In this document: positions 26,601-54,287 of the stretch, in pieces
How positions within the stretch are numbered: position 1 is the first letter of the stretch
Layout: every line of letters starts with the position of its first letter
From: Mastigias papua
Lineage: Eukaryota; Cnidaria; Scyphozoa; Rhizostomeae; Mastigiidae
Assembly (NCBI GenBank): GCA_964019165.1
Contig: OZ025275.1
Span: forward strand, 11,468,030-11,532,029
Direction: 5' to 3'
Length of the DNA: 64,000 nt
Notes under the pieces: model-generated
Told to the model about the DNA's origin: nothing
Seen by the model: only the letters and a program-made list of their open reading frames with translations
Database searches by the model: none
Program-made: the position numbers and the translations under genes

Positions 26601-29600
26601 AAATCTCCCTTAGCCTCATAAGCAAATGTTGGCATATATGTAATACTAGATTTGAGAAAATTGACAAATGTTTTCTATTATCGCCTTTACAGCTATTCAA
26701 ATGAATTCTAAAATGCAAGAATTATCCATGATTCTGTGAAAATATATTCAATTTCGCCCATGCTTCTCTTTTGAGCTTGTCTATCATAGTTGACTGCCAT
26801 ACTTCCTTTAAAGGGTGTCCCCCTCAAATGAGTACCCCACTCTGTTTGCAATGAGTTTGTGCCATCTCTATTGCTGCACGATAGTTCATCCTGTTTCTCC
26901 TACATTTTGTGTTGTTTTATGCTTTGTGCATTTTCTTTTTGACATTTTGTGTTTTCATGCCTTAACCATATAGTCCTATTGCCTCTTGTTATCACTCTTT
27001 TGATTTTGTGTAATTTTTGCTACATATATTGTCATTAGTCAATAGAAAGTCATGATTGCAAGTCATTATGGTCATAGTCATTCAGTGTAAAATAGTTTAG
27101 TTTACAGTTGTGCTGAATGAAGTTTTTGAATCCAGCCACAGTACAGTTATTTTATTTGCTGATTTTTAGATTAGTGTCCCCTCAAATAAGTGCCGCTTCT
27201 CAAAGGCTGACTATTAAATGAGTGCTCAAGCAACTCTTTCAAGGAAATGCTGTATATCACTGTGTTTATTTGTTTGTGCCTATATGTAAAGGCACAAGGC
27301 TTAGGAAAAATTAGAGGTGAAAATGCAGAATTGTAACTAACCCAAGTGGGATTCAAGTGCTTGACCTAATAGCTCAGTTGATTAAGACTTCACACCTACT
27401 TTGCATCTAACCATGACAATGTTTGATCATGGACACATTGCACAGAAACCAGTTTAAAAATGTGAATTGACTTCTTTCATTCTCTATGTGGGGAATCCTT
27501 TAATGATAAGAGCATACAATTATTGATGTTTGGCTTTGTTCTGATATTACAAACATATTACCCACATTTATCTTAGCTTCAACAGGAAAATATGAAATCC
27601 AGTTATTTTTATATAATGTACATGTTTCTTTTACTATTCTATGTCCCTCAATCTTTCTATTGTTTTACAGAGAGGACAATATCAGCAGCCTCAGAAGATC
27701 ATCAGAGGATCAATGATCAGCTTTCTGCTGAAAATGCAAGTGCAAATTTAAAGAAATTTTCACAGGCACAGAATGATGTTGAGTTGATCATTGGAACAGA
27801 AAGAGATGAACTTGATGCTTGGTTGATGAGCTGTAAAGGAGATTATGAGAATATAGGTGAGAAAGTATATTTCAATTAAGTCAAAGTCAAAGTCAAAGTT
27901 CTTTCCCACACCAAAAGTTGCATAGGGTGGTGCCAATCTCTGTTTCTTGTAGTCCATGGCCACACATATGCTGTTGGAATGAAAGCTATAACTGGGAACT
28001 AATCCACCAATAACTATGCTTGTTTGACTTTCCAAATCCAATCTTACTTTTTGGCACCAGATAAGAAGGTGGCAGGTACCATTTTTACAGTCTTTGATAA
28101 GATATGACTTGGGCGTGAACCCTTTTTTTTAATAGATTTGAAAAGAAAAACACAACTACAACTAACATACAGATACATTTAACTGTGCCTCTCACAGCAG
28201 GAAAAGACTCGAAGTCATCGTGTCCCTGCTATGAGAGACACTTACAATAATATGGCATTTTCAATGGAAAAAAACTGTACATAAAAAAACGTTCAGTAAA
28301 GCCTTGGACAATCCAAGCAAGCACCCTACCATTCGTTAGGCAATTTCAAAAGGCGTGAACCCTTGATCTCCCAGTTGTGAGTTGGATGCACTAACCACTG
28401 TGCTGCCACACCTTAATTGCATAAGTCCCCTATTTGAATTGAGTAGGCTATCATACCAGATTGCTTTGAAATATATCCCAATATTTCATCATTTTTTCTC
28501 ATGAAAGATCAGCCCTCTCCATTTTAGCATGCACCTCGATGAGCAGAGGTGTGCATTCATCTCATGCCTCATTCTTGAAAGTTAGCCAGATCACACACCT
28601 TGACAATTTAAGGATGCCCAACCTATGCTACATAATGAATGGGAGATTTCTGCTAGTTATCTTGAATATCCTCTTTGTTAAAAAAAATGATTACTGGGCT
28701 GTTAGGTTTACTTCTTATGCTTCTGAAATAAGGTATCTTCAGCTGAAGATGTGATAAGGTATCCCGAAACGTACTGTTCATGTCAGCCTGATAGTGTCAA
28801 TCAATAATGGATGTATCTTATATCAATTAATAATGGATGAGTCGATAAATCCTAAATGAAATGAAACTGGCTTTTTTTCTCTAATTCATCTTTGATGTTG
28901 ATCGTCCGGGCTATCATCTTAGACTTAGTTTTGATATAGCAATCGACATTTCTTCTACATTTTATCATCACAGAATCCACAATTAAAGAGCAGCTGAGGA
29001 GGCATGATGAGGCAACCAGACAATACACATCTCGTATCAGGAATATTGATGTGAATCTGGAAGTTAATAGAGGAAGACAAGCAGACCTGATGAAGCAGTT
29101 GGATGGACTAAAGAAAGAAGAGAAAAGATTGAAAGATAACAGATGCTTTGAGCGTCAAGTGCAAGAAAGAGCTGAAAATGTAAGTAATCACCATAGATAT
29201 GCTGGAAATAAATAGATATCTAAAAAGCGTTTTAAATCGACATGTTTTCCATGCTCTCTTTGCAGTGATTGTTGGACTTTTTAAATGCATTCTCTATGTT
29301 AACCAAGAATCACGCTCCTGTAACCCTCAAAGCATCTCTTTCTCTGATAGCTTTTGCATTGATAACATTTTGAAACTACAGGAACTTCCTTGAAAATCTA
29401 GTAAAGTAAAATACGTCACTAAGAAGCAAAGTGGCTCAATTGACTGTGTTGTATGAAGGAAGAGTAGCAACACGTGGCTGCTTAGCTACGACTGGCCACA
29501 CCTGCACTATAAAGTGAAACCATGTGATTTTGACTTGCCGAATGAACGTGATAAAAGTATATCAAATAATGATGGAGTGTGCTGTATGAGTTCCTCGTGT

Positions 29601-31668
29601 TGCAACATAGCCAGCCACACATGGATTGTCAACTATTGTTATTGTATAATTTCTTTAGCTTTATACATCAACGTTTTTACTTTAGTTGGATATATGTTTC
29701 AATTTTGTTTGATTACGAAATAATTCGAGGCTTAATCTAAAACTTCTTTTTCTTGCTAGCTCAACACAGAAGTACTACAAGAACTTGAATTACTACGCGA
29801 GAAGATTACAAGTATTCAAGACAATGCGTCTACTGCACAGGAGATCATGCTGAATATGCAACGTATGAGCGTAACCTGCAGTACTGTTTCCATAATAATA
29901 GGATCTTTTTTAATTTTTGGGGGCTGTGTTGACATTTGTAAGCTCTTTCCCTAGATAATCGTTATCGGCCGTCAATAGGAGAACAATACCCGCTAGGTAC
30001 TCGTTGGCTGCAGAGCATACTTACCTGATAAGATAATTATTTGAAAACACATTGATTGTTTATGCTTCTATGCAGCAATGCAAGAACTACGAGCTATAAT
30101 TAGTGGCCTAGAAAATACTACTCTGTTTGAAGTAATAGTTTACTTGCTTACTCTAGGCAGACCTCTTTCCCCAAAGAGGTTGCAAAAATTTAATATATGG
30201 TTCGCTTTATTGACTACTGTACTACATACACATACAGGTTCGTTGTCCTAGAATGTTATATCTCTTAGGTGAGAGAGATAACATTTCAATGTTATGAAGC
30301 ATGTCTTGTCCAAAATTAGGGCTGTTTTTATTATGCATTGATTTGGACCAGAGTGCTTGATAATTAGAATGTATGATGTTTCATAAGATTGAAGCATTTT
30401 CGCAATACAGTTGTATGATTGTTTTTAATGTGCGAAAACCTATTTGCAGTGTGCAGTGATGTCATGTTTGACAAGGCGTTTGAAATACAACGAGTGAGAG
30501 AAGAGAAACTCCGCCAATTGAAGATGGAAGCCTTGATACGGGAAAGAAATGCCTTGTCTTCAGCTGCTGTTGAATTCAAGTTGCAAATGCATATGGCAGA
30601 AGATAATATCGCTGAGTATCAAGCTCAGGTAATGATAATTTAATTTACTTTTGCCAATGTTTTCGTGAATAATTAGCATATGACAACTGATAGGGCAATT
30701 TGTTGGATTCTTGCTGTAATTCTGTTGTAAATGTGGGAGGGTTTATTAGTGAGAATAATGTATGGAGTTGGAGCATTTGAAGGAAATGGCAATAGATGCT
30801 TTTAGTTTCATTGCTAGTCTCATATAAGTTTGAGTTGAGTACAGTTCCATTATGTGGCTTTTGTATCGTAGATATGAACTTGTTGTTTTAGCTGGAAGGT
30901 ATTCGCAAAGAGATAGAGCGTGCTGCCAAGAAAGGCCAAAGTATAACAGTTACTAGAAAGAAACGTGATCTAGAGGAGTACGAGCAGGAGATTGTGAAAG
31001 AGAGAGAAGTTATCAAAGAAAATGATGGTGAATCAGAGTATTATATTGACAAGCTGGTCAAAGTAGATGAAGAGCTACAAGCCTTCGGAGTTTCCAGCCC
31101 TTCTTTTGAGTCACTTCGTAAGCATAGAATATGTTGTTCTATTGCTAGCAACATTTATTTGCCCATTTCTGCGCCTCTATGGTGCTTTAATTTTCTTGCT
31201 TTGCCTTAGCCTACCTGGCTTGAGATCTTTTTCAAAGAGGCATCTGACAGTTTCAAAGTGATCTGCAACCCATTTTTGGACAATGTGGTCTTTATATCCA
31301 ATGCCAAAAATCTTGCATTTGCCTTCTCGTTTTTTTATCACTTAAAAGAAACTAACTCAAGCTTTCGATTTTACTGTGCCCATCGGGTAATGGTATCCCT
31401 TACTTGTTCAGTTCTTTGGTTATTATAAAATAAATGTTGAAACCTTAAGTTTAACTCGTAATTTTGCTAGGTCTTTTTCCAGTTTCGTTTTGCAATATAG
31501 CTGTGAACATATCACATAAGTCAGTTGTAAAACTTATTTTGTAGATTTTTGTGTAGTCGGATGTAGTTTCTCATTGTTAATCTATCTGTTCAATTTAATT
31601 TCAGTTCAGCAGAAAATGAAGTCGATGCATTTGGATTCTATTGGCCCCAGTTCACTGGTGTCTATGTG
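20686..31668 (+). CDS. Multi-exon coiled-coil protein of unknown function
   Basis: The ATG at 20686 has an in-frame TGA upstream within the same exon. Exons: 20651-20829, 21829-21928, 22745-22837, 26036-26290, 27671-27856, 28974-29179, 29760-29862, 30076-?, 30450-30628, 30892-31117, 31605-31668 (TGA). All junctions except one keep phase. The exon starting at 30076 cannot be joined cleanly to 30450: its best donor (GTAATA at 30139) gives the wrong phase, and alternatives (GTGGCC near 30102, GTTGCA near 30179) are weak. The first donor is GTCAGT. The protein is about 530 residues, with a Ser/Asp/Glu-rich N-terminus (MADSQISEECSDFEVL) and long charged helices, for example EYVAKVRNLAIEKK, RQVQERAEN and LEGIRKEIERAAKK. 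The C-terminus is short and non-helical (SIGPSSLVSM). It resembles cytoskeletal, centrosomal or IFT-type coiled-coil proteins in composition only; I do not recognise the family. Confidence 0.8.
20905..21195. repeat. Dispersed repeat family B, copy 2
   Basis: Diverged counterpart of 15365-15660, in the intron after the first coding exon of the coiled-coil gene. Same orientation as copy 1. Confidence 0.55.
23342..23440. repeat. (TACA)n microsatellite, about 99 bp, tail of a LINE
   Basis: Pure tetranucleotide array, reading (ATGT)n on the minus strand. It directly follows the 3'UTR of the minus-strand LINE at 23441-24890, so it looks like that element's 3' terminal repeat. Confidence 0.95.
23441..24890 (-). 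mobile_element. 5'-truncated CR1/Jockey-like LINE with near-intact RT
   Basis: The frame from 24872 runs to 23580 with a single in-frame TGA near 23839; both sides of the stop are clearly one protein. RT blocks in order: ST.SILLYLTETWKRHM, ILFIDFSKAVDCVDH, VPQGSLLGPILFSVYMNDL, the catalytic HLYADDVTAFL, NVGKTEAMIM and SKVLGVHIDNKLDW. C-terminal blocks are IPKVTYGMLVW, KQHARAAKLI and RGIHVWNEIS, ending RRADFVYY. The copy is truncated before the RT start and lacks the endonuclease domain. It has a 3'UTR of about 130 bp, then (ATGT)n. It lies in the coiled-coil gene intron between 22837 and 26036, antisense to the gene. Confidence 0.92.
25263..25436. mobile_element. 174-bp MITE with 15-bp perfect TIRs
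   Basis: AGGCCTTTCAATGAG at the left is mirrored exactly by CTCATTGAAAGGCCT at the right. With one extra base on each side the element is flanked by the direct repeat TGCTA (25258-25262 and 25437-25441), a possible 5-bp target site duplication. The interior is rich in GCGCA motifs and non-coding. Superfamily not assigned. Confidence 0.78.
26812..27230. mobile_element. MITE-like element with CCCTCAAATRAGT subterminal motifs
   Basis: The left part has GTCCCCCTCAAATGAGTACC. The right part has GTGTCCCCTCAAATAAGTGC followed by TATTAAATGAGTGCTC. Repeats of this kind near both ends, and a related element at 57745-58110 (CCTCGAATAAG), suggest a DNA-transposon family. Ends not resolved. It lies in a coiled-coil gene intron. 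Confidence 0.45.
27880..28415 (-). mobile_element. tRNA-derived SINE, about 535 bp
   Basis: Read on the minus strand, it starts with a tRNA-like head at 28415-28355: an A-box-like TGGCAGCACAGTGGTTAGTG and a B-box-like GGGTTCACGCC. It ends in a short tandem tail (CTTTGA)3 at about 27883-27902. The A-box/B-box spacing and the hexamer tail fit a LINE-mobilised SINE. It is inserted antisense in the intron between 27856 and 28974 of the coiled-coil gene. Confidence 0.65.
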
Positions 31669-33024
<1,356 letters not shown>

Positions 33025-33528
33025 GCCCCCATAAGATTAAAAGTCAACGAAACACATCTGCGCAACGTCAATAACCGGCAGCACAGCAAATCAGAGCCAT
33101 GACACTTCGTTTACCTGTACTGCCTGCAAATACGCATTTTCCACTTTCTTCTATATTCTGAATGGTCAATTGATATTCCTTCTAACTGCTAACTTGTTGA
33201 ACAATTTCACTTCCTGTTATTACGGTAGAGAAGTGCGCAAGCGTTAGGAGATGTGTCGATCGACTATAGTGTACTGATTACATGTTTGGTGAGTCAGGCG
33301 TACGACTTAAACTTTTACCCAAACAAGATCCATGCGTACTTAAGTAGAGAATGTGCAAAACACAACACGTTCGGGTCATATGAGGAACCATAGGAACATA
33401 GATCGCGGTTCCATTTCGAATGTATCGCGCTAGAGTGAATCTATGTGCCAAGATTCAACGCTTCAGCCACTGGTGAACATACCTGCTGACTGGATTAGAT
33501 GCTTCACTTCCGTGCGTTACTAGACCCG

Positions 33529-33843
33529 GGGTTCATACGGTCAGGAAAAGTCAGAAATAGTAGGGAAAAGTCAGGAAGTTTTATTGAACCTTGAAGGAAG
33601 TCAGGAAAAAGCCATGTTTTATCATCCATGCAAAAGAATTCTTTGTTGCGCAATAGACAAATCTACACAGCGCACAGTTTCTGTTTTTCCTTTAAAAGAT
33701 AGGTCAGTCGCATCATTTGTAATACCTGTGGATTAGCAGAAAAATATGGCGTATTTGGTATATGTAACCAGGAAAAGCACTTTCATTTTCTAGAAAAGAG
33801 TCAGGAAAGGTCAGAAAAATATTAGCCATGAAGTGTATGAACC
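33529..33843. mobile_element. 315-bp TIR element with internal GTCAGGAAA repeats
   Basis: The left end GGTTCATACGGTCAGG and the reverse complement of the right end GGTTCATACACTTCATGG form short inverted repeats. Near both ends are several copies of AAAGTCAGGAAA-type sequence. No coding frame and no clear target duplication. Confidence 0.5.
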
Positions 33844-36470
<2,627 letters not shown>

Positions 36471-36489
36471 TTATCTAGGGAATCATTGC

Positions 36490-36625
36490 AAGATAAAAAA
36501 GAAGTTTGCTGGTGCTTTACTAATGGATCTATCTAGGGAATTTGATTGCATAGAGTATGAGCTATTAATTTAAATGCCTACGGGTTTAGTAAGAAAGCTC
36601 ACTTAATGATCTATAATTACAACCT
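36490..36625 (+). repeat. Inverted duplicate of the LINE 5' segment
   Basis: Matches 36347-36470 in reverse complement with moderate divergence (shared blocks include AAACCCGTAGGCATTTAA and CTATGCAATCAAA). The LINE therefore begins with a foldback of about 125 bp separated by about 20 bp. This is the layout expected from 5' inversion during target-primed reverse transcription, though here the same segment is duplicated. Confidence 0.75.
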
Positions 36626-37131
36626 GGTTAAAAAAGTTTTACACATCTGAAATCAGCATATATAAACTCGCGCCTTAAGTTATTAATTAGGTTGTCAGTC
36701 TTCTCCCTCCATCCCCTATCAATAAAATTTTAAAGCTGTATAAACCAACATAATCACTTTCAGAATGAAATACCGATTACCGACTAAACGCAGAATATCA
36801 GGAGTTGGCCTCACCCTGATAAACCATTTCTTACTTTTTGCTCTTGGAAAATTCAGCTGATTTAAACCCTGAAACTGTGACAAATCACCAGTGACAGAAC
36901 ATGAATCTACTTATAAAAATCTCTTATCAGACCTACTTTTGACTAGTCATCTACAGTACGTCACCGACACATAAAACTGAAAATAAATCAACTCGAGTTA
37001 GTGCGCAGCAGTGCCAGATGGCTTACAGTGACTTAGTGACTACCTTAGAACAAGTAGCCCCAGAGAAATGATAAATGCCCTAAGATGGAAGGATTAGCTT
37101 GGATAGAATGATACCCTATATGGAAAGGCTT

Positions 37132-37398
37132 CAGGCACCGCGGAACAGAAGGGGCTGGGGGCTATAGCCCCACTTTTTTCGAAAATAAACAATAATGTTT
37201 CAAAGAGGTCAAGAGAATTCGCTAATGATTGGTTATTGTAGTTTTTCCGGTACTCAAAGGCGGATTCTGAATTGAGCACTAGTATTGTGCTGCAGGGATC
37301 ACTTTTTTGCTAAACCGTGACGTCAATAATAGAGTAATATAGCCACTTCGCTAAATTTTAGCCCCCCCCCCCCACTTTCAGACTGCTCCGCGGTCCCT
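37132..37398. mobile_element. 267-bp hAT-like MITE
   Basis: The left end CAGGCACCGCGGAACAG and the reverse complement of the right end TAGGGACCGCGGAGCAG are inverted repeats of the CAGGG/TAGGG type common in hAT elements. A poly-C tract lies near the right end and a GGGGCTATAGCCCC palindrome near the left. No clear 8-bp target duplication. The remainder to 38259 has no recognised feature. Confidence 0.6.
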
Positions 37399-38259
37399 AG
37401 GTTTAGCAAAAAACCGATGCCAATCGAATGCAGTCCTGATATAGAAGATCTGTAACAACCGTATCGACATCCCGTTATCACTCTTTACACCAGCAGCCTA
37501 TCGCGGAAGCCATTCGGGAGCCTCTCATGTGGTGCCCCTCAGAAACACTTCCAAGCGAATAAAACCGATCATCATCAGTGCAAACGTAAGAGATCAGCTA
37601 GGTTAGAGCTTACATACATGTCGGTGGACAGCATACATTGCTAGCTTGTCTTTATAACACTTAAAAATATGCGGTACAGTATATTTCTTGAAAACTCTAG
37701 ACTGAGATCTGCTAAAAAGCATCCTGTTATTTCCCAAAGGAACTTGAGCCTATACGCTGATCCTGGGGATCCCATTGCTTAGACTGTCACCAAGCCCCCG
37801 CAAGCTAGAATCGTCACATGGATGCCTGTATTTTCCTAGCGCCGGGGGGGGGGGCAAGATTTCCACTGTGGGCACATCATGCAAATTTTCTACAGAAGTG
37901 CGTTAGACCTGGAATAAGTAAAATATTGCTTGTATAGGTATGTGCTCCCACAGGAGGTAGATTTTAGCCCACTACTGTTTTAGCCTTCTGAATCTCTTTA
38001 TAGACAGAAATTGAACCAATCTTATAAGGGCACTGCTTGCCCCTCTTGGGCAAGGGTAGGGCAGCTGCCCATCCTGCCCAGAAAATGTGTCAAAACTTGA
38101 TCCCAAGAGAAGTACCCCCAGTCCCCTCTCCTACTATGTCAGCTTTGTTTGCAGTCGCTGGACGGCAAACCTTGGAGTCTGGTTCCCAGTTGTTACTTAG
38201 GAGGAAGTGCATGAAGTTGTTGTTGTATTGTTAGAAGGATTCAATAGAAGAGAGCGAAA

Positions 38260-49622
<11,363 letters not shown>

Positions 49623-51268
49623 TGATAACAGGTTAGAATCTAACTGCTTTGAAAACGACAGTTTCTTCAATAATTCCTCATCAAAGAACATTTCAGATGC
49701 TTTGTCATGGTAGGAAGTATACAGTTAGATAGTTTATCAGTGTTATTCGTGTTGAGAGCTTGAAAGTAGTACCCTCATATCATAATATAGGATGAAGATG
49801 TTTGTCATCCGTGCGAGATATTTTGAAAGGAATTGGGAAAGCACTATTAGATTAGTCCACACTTTGTACGTTCCCTGTATTAAACGCCTTTCGGTAGTTA
49901 GAGGTATACTTGACGATAGAACTTCCATAGTGGCAACACTGTTGCATGCACACGCTGTTAGACATCAGGAAAACTTTTTCCACTTTAACGTTTGCAAAGA
50001 AGAACTTCAATCTATGACATGTATTCTCGACCAAAGCACATTAACATTTAAGTACAGCCTGGAGGCTCTATGATGATAAGGTTATACTATTTGGCATTTC
50101 GTGGTGTGTACCATTAGATGTGCTAATGGATTATATGGGTAATCATGACGACCCTCATTTCGTATACACATTTTTGATGTTCATAAATGTGTTTATAAGA
50201 TGAATGAATATGATATATTGACGCTGTATTTTAGCAGTGTGAAAGTAGTTCGTCACATATCATATTATCTAGTATACGATATAGCGATATTGGTATACTA
50301 TATTTTTCTAGAAATATTTTGATACATTTTATACAAAATAATTTTAGTGATGTCAAATATGAATGTTTTATAACCCACGAATACGATGGATTACAATATA
50401 ATGTCTTATCGTTAATTTTCATCGCGTGTTTCTAGATATCTGTACAATAGGTAAAATTACCCTCCAGAAAGCTATTTTGAAGGACTTTCGCCACGCTCTA
50501 CACTCACTGCGTATGGTTTGCCTTGAATTTAATATGCTTTTTCTGTTTGGTGCAAGTTTATATTTGCTTGGAAATAGGCAGATATTGTAATAAAATCCAA
50601 CTGATATTTTTACCTAATCGTTTGTACATGTGATATGATACGATCTGCAAGAGGACAACCAGATGTTGCATCTGTAATGCTTGTGGGCTCGGCAAGGTAA
50701 GGCTCAAGAAAATGACGCTTAGTTTCTGGTCTGATTGTCAATTTCTCTTCTGATTCAATGTTAGGATAACGTATATTAAGAAAGCATAACAGGAAGGAAT
50801 TAAAACGGAAATAAAACGACTGTCCAATTAAAAGCGACTACTACAATAAAAATGAAATGATTGTCCAATCAAAATCGATTATATTAATAAATCATTACAC
50901 ATCCACAGAAAGGTCGATAAGCATCAGTTGCAGGGACTTGTGCCGAGATGAAGATAATTATCTAAAAGGGTCTAGTATCTATAGTGAATCTATTTAACAA
51001 AAGCTTTATCTCTTTAATATGATGAAACTTAGGAGCACTCAATATAAAAGTTGAATTTTTTCAAAGACACGAGCCTTGTATGCGCCTGCTGTATTTAAAG
51101 TTCAATTGGCAATTTGAAGATTCCTATGTCATTTTTAAAGAATACCAAATTTCATTTCCATTCTTTTTACGCCCTGTATTGAAATGTCTGGTTGTTTGAG
51201 GATGCTGTCCTGGCTATAAAATCTATATTTGGCAGCAATCTGAAAACAGGCCTGCATGCATTGTAATA
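49623..51268. other. 3' flank of the PH-START gene
   Basis: No second gene is recognised. An AATAAA at 50589-50594 is a possible poly(A) signal, about 970 bases after the stop, but it is far away and unproven. Confidence 0.35.
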
Positions 51269-51467
51269 ATCAGCATAGTTGCCTAGTCTTTGAGAGCTCT
51301 GATCAGATCTGTTTTCTCCCAACATAATTGACCAATCATCAAGCAGGATTCTCACCACACATGCGTTCCACAGCTAAATTTAGGCCCATTTTGCTTGATG
51401 ACTGGCCAATTAGGTTGGGAGAAAATAAACCTGAGCAGAGCTTTTAAGCATTTGGCGACTATCCTGT
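51269..51467. repeat. Foldback element with about 80-bp arms and about 36-bp loop
   Basis: The left arm (51269-51350) and right arm (51386-51467) are reverse complements with moderate mismatches. Matching blocks include TTTTCTCCCAAC, TAATTG.CCA.TCATCAAGCA, AGCTCTG.TCAG and CAG.ATAGT.GCC. The layout suggests a hairpin-type MITE or a recent inverted duplication. Confidence 0.7.
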
Positions 51468-52372
51468 AATAGTCAAATCTTCCGATAGATTGTTGTTCGC
51501 CTCTTTGCCTCAAGCACCCCATAAGCTTGTAAATGCTATGTGAATCAATTTTAAGGAGAAGTTTTAATTCGGTGAATGATACAGTAAACTGACTTGGACT
51601 AATATCTTATTAGCTTGCTTTTGCCTGTGAATTTTGTCGTTGATGCCGTCCCACAAGCAAAGAAAGGGCATTTCTTCTTATAGACTTAGCCTTGATTTAG
51701 TTGTAGGAATACGTAACTTGAGAAATAACTTTGGAATCAGCATTGCGACAAAAAAGCGGAAAAATAATCTTGTCGTAGATGTGATATGATTCGCCATAAA
51801 TTGCTTGAAGAACATCACGAAAATCTTATAAAGCAGGAAGAACATTAGCGAATTGTTTGATGAAGTAATGCACTTTTTCAGTCACTTTCCTAATTGAAGA
51901 TTAAAGTTTGTACGGAACTATATCAGATATCAGATTCTATTATATCAGATTCTTCAACGAAAAGATGAATACCAAAATAAGGTGCATATACACATACAAA
52001 TACATGGCAAGTTTAATTATTACGGCGCTGATTGTTTACTAGGAAATATATACAACTAGACTTCTATAGAAAAGGGTGGATCACTCCCTGATAAATTCTA
52101 ATAATTTTTGAAGAGGACTGAGCCCCCTTCAATGCATGACTGGGCCAAGTAAAATCTAACTTAATTCATATTTCTTCATGATAGAAATTCTTTTAGTTAG
52201 AAGAGATATTCGCCTCGTTGTAGGTTATGCAACTATCATATATTGATTATAATATTAAACTATGATTACCATATTCTGATGGCAAGTAACTACCCGTTAT
52301 CCAATTATCTAAAGCCAGAACAACGCATAATATAACCTGCACTTAACTGAACCTACCACGTGCAGATTGTAG

Positions 52373-52376
<4 letters not shown>

Positions 52377-52466
<90 letters not shown>
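52377..52466. repeat. (AT)n microsatellite, about 90 bp
   Basis: Pure TA array in intergenic DNA. The flanks 51468-52376 and 52467-53263 show no recognised feature. Confidence 0.97.
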
Positions 52467-52469
<3 letters not shown>

Positions 52470-53263
52470 TGACATTCGCGATTTTTCTTTTCTTGTTTTA
52501 TGCTGCTTTTCCTATTTTTGTTATACTTTTGATTGGCTTATCCAAGTCACTCCAAAATTTTTTTCATAATCTTAAAGGGATACACGAAGCATTTTCACAG
52601 TTTATCGAAGTACACATTTTACTATGAGAAAGTGGTGTATAGCACAGTAATACTCGGCTGCTCAAAGTGTTAAGAATGTCACAAATTTCTGTGACCTAAG
52701 AAAGTCGGGAAGTCGTACACCTTCAAATCCCAATACTCAAGTAGGAAAATCATCGTTTTTACTTAATTTCTATAGCCACGTGGTAGAATGTTATATTTGT
52801 GTAATGTCTGTCTGTCTTTCTGTGTAACATTCTCGTGTTCCGCAAACTCAGCTCTTCTTGCTAAGAAAGTTTTAGTACAGTTTCAGTACTGATATCATAT
52901 AAACGTTAAGAATGTCCCAGTTATGGACAAAAAACTTTCGTATAGAAACAATGTACACTCCATCTTATTTACTAGAGAAGGGACGCCTCGTCCCTTTTCT
53001 GTTAACTGTGTTTTTCCTTTGTTTTTGCTTTTCAATTTAAAGTTGAAGCTTAAAGATTATTGTGAATCAGTGCCTAATATGAGCAGTGGCTTGCAGAAGG
53101 AACCTTAAGTGGGGGTCAGTGTAGTAAACGCAATTTACCGACAGATTAGAGCAGAGCTCCTAAACAACTGACAAGACCCTGCAATTACCTACAAACCACG
53201 ATTATCTTGGTAACTTTTACCTATGGGCTACTGGATTGCTGAGGTTCTTCAAAAATTGGAGGA

Positions 53264-53712
53264 AAGTCTGTTGGTACTACAGAACTTCACTACAGCACGA
53301 AAAAGCGGTACCATGTTTTAGACATACTGAAAGCTTTTTTCCGTTCGACACTCATCAGAGTATGAAACATCGTATAGCGACAGAAAGGTGAACCGAAATA
53401 TATAGCCAGATGCGGATACACGTGATATGATGAATAATGTGTCCAGTTAGTCGTATGATTGGCCACTTGGCACCTATTCACCATTGTTTACTTGAAGAGT
53501 CCAAGTGAGAAAATGAACCCTTTTTGTTTACACAAGACTGGGTTTCGAGTCTTTATGTAAACTGATTCCAAAACACTTAAATCAAAGGACGATCTTGCTT
53601 GCCCTATGATCCGAAAATCATTGTCTGAATATTTCTTGGCGCATTCCGGGTTTTTAATGAGATGTTTAATGAGATGAGAGATTTTTAATGAGAAATTGGA
53701 GGATGGAAACAC
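53264..53712 (-). mobile_element. Penelope-like element, 3' end
   Basis: The minus-strand frame 53712-53488 encodes HLIKNPECAKKYSDNDFRII, then VLESVYIKTRNPVLCKQKGF and FSLGLF, typical of the C-terminal end of Penelope-like retroelements (after the GIY-YIG endonuclease). The following 3' segment (about 53264-53470) recurs at 58986-59194, about nine bases in ten identical by eye, and both copies stop at the same GTAGTACCAACAGACT-side border. Confidence 0.75.
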
Positions 53713-54287
53713 ACCCCTTACCTCAGCATGCCCCTAGATATGAGTTTCCAACCATGATGAAGAAATCAACAAGAAGACAAGTAATTGATTAAGCACTCAA
53801 AAGGTACTCTGAAAAGCTGATTGCTAGGCAACAAAATACTGCAATGATATTGATATTAAGAATCCGTTAATTACACACACCATTCATTTATAGGGATTAA
53901 TTACTATCGAAATTGCTCATTAAAATCAGCAGCTTTTCTCGTCAAAGAAACAGGTTAAGAATATTGCTCGTAGGGGAAATGGGAAAGCGTGCCATAGGGA
54001 AATGTACGAAATTCTGTCAATAGTGTGCTCGTGCAAGGGTCTTGGTCCCTCATTGGGCAAGAGTCTGCCCCCCCCGCCCACCTTCGTCTGCATAGATGTT
54101 CGCATCTTCTTAGCAATGTGCTTACAAATTAATGTATGTATATGTATATATATGTATATTTCTATGTAAAAAATGTATTTATGTATGCATGTTTGTATGA
54201 TATATACATATATATACATTTAAAATACTTATATGTTTCATATATATGCATGATACTACACTGGACTCTATGAATGTCTGTATCTTT

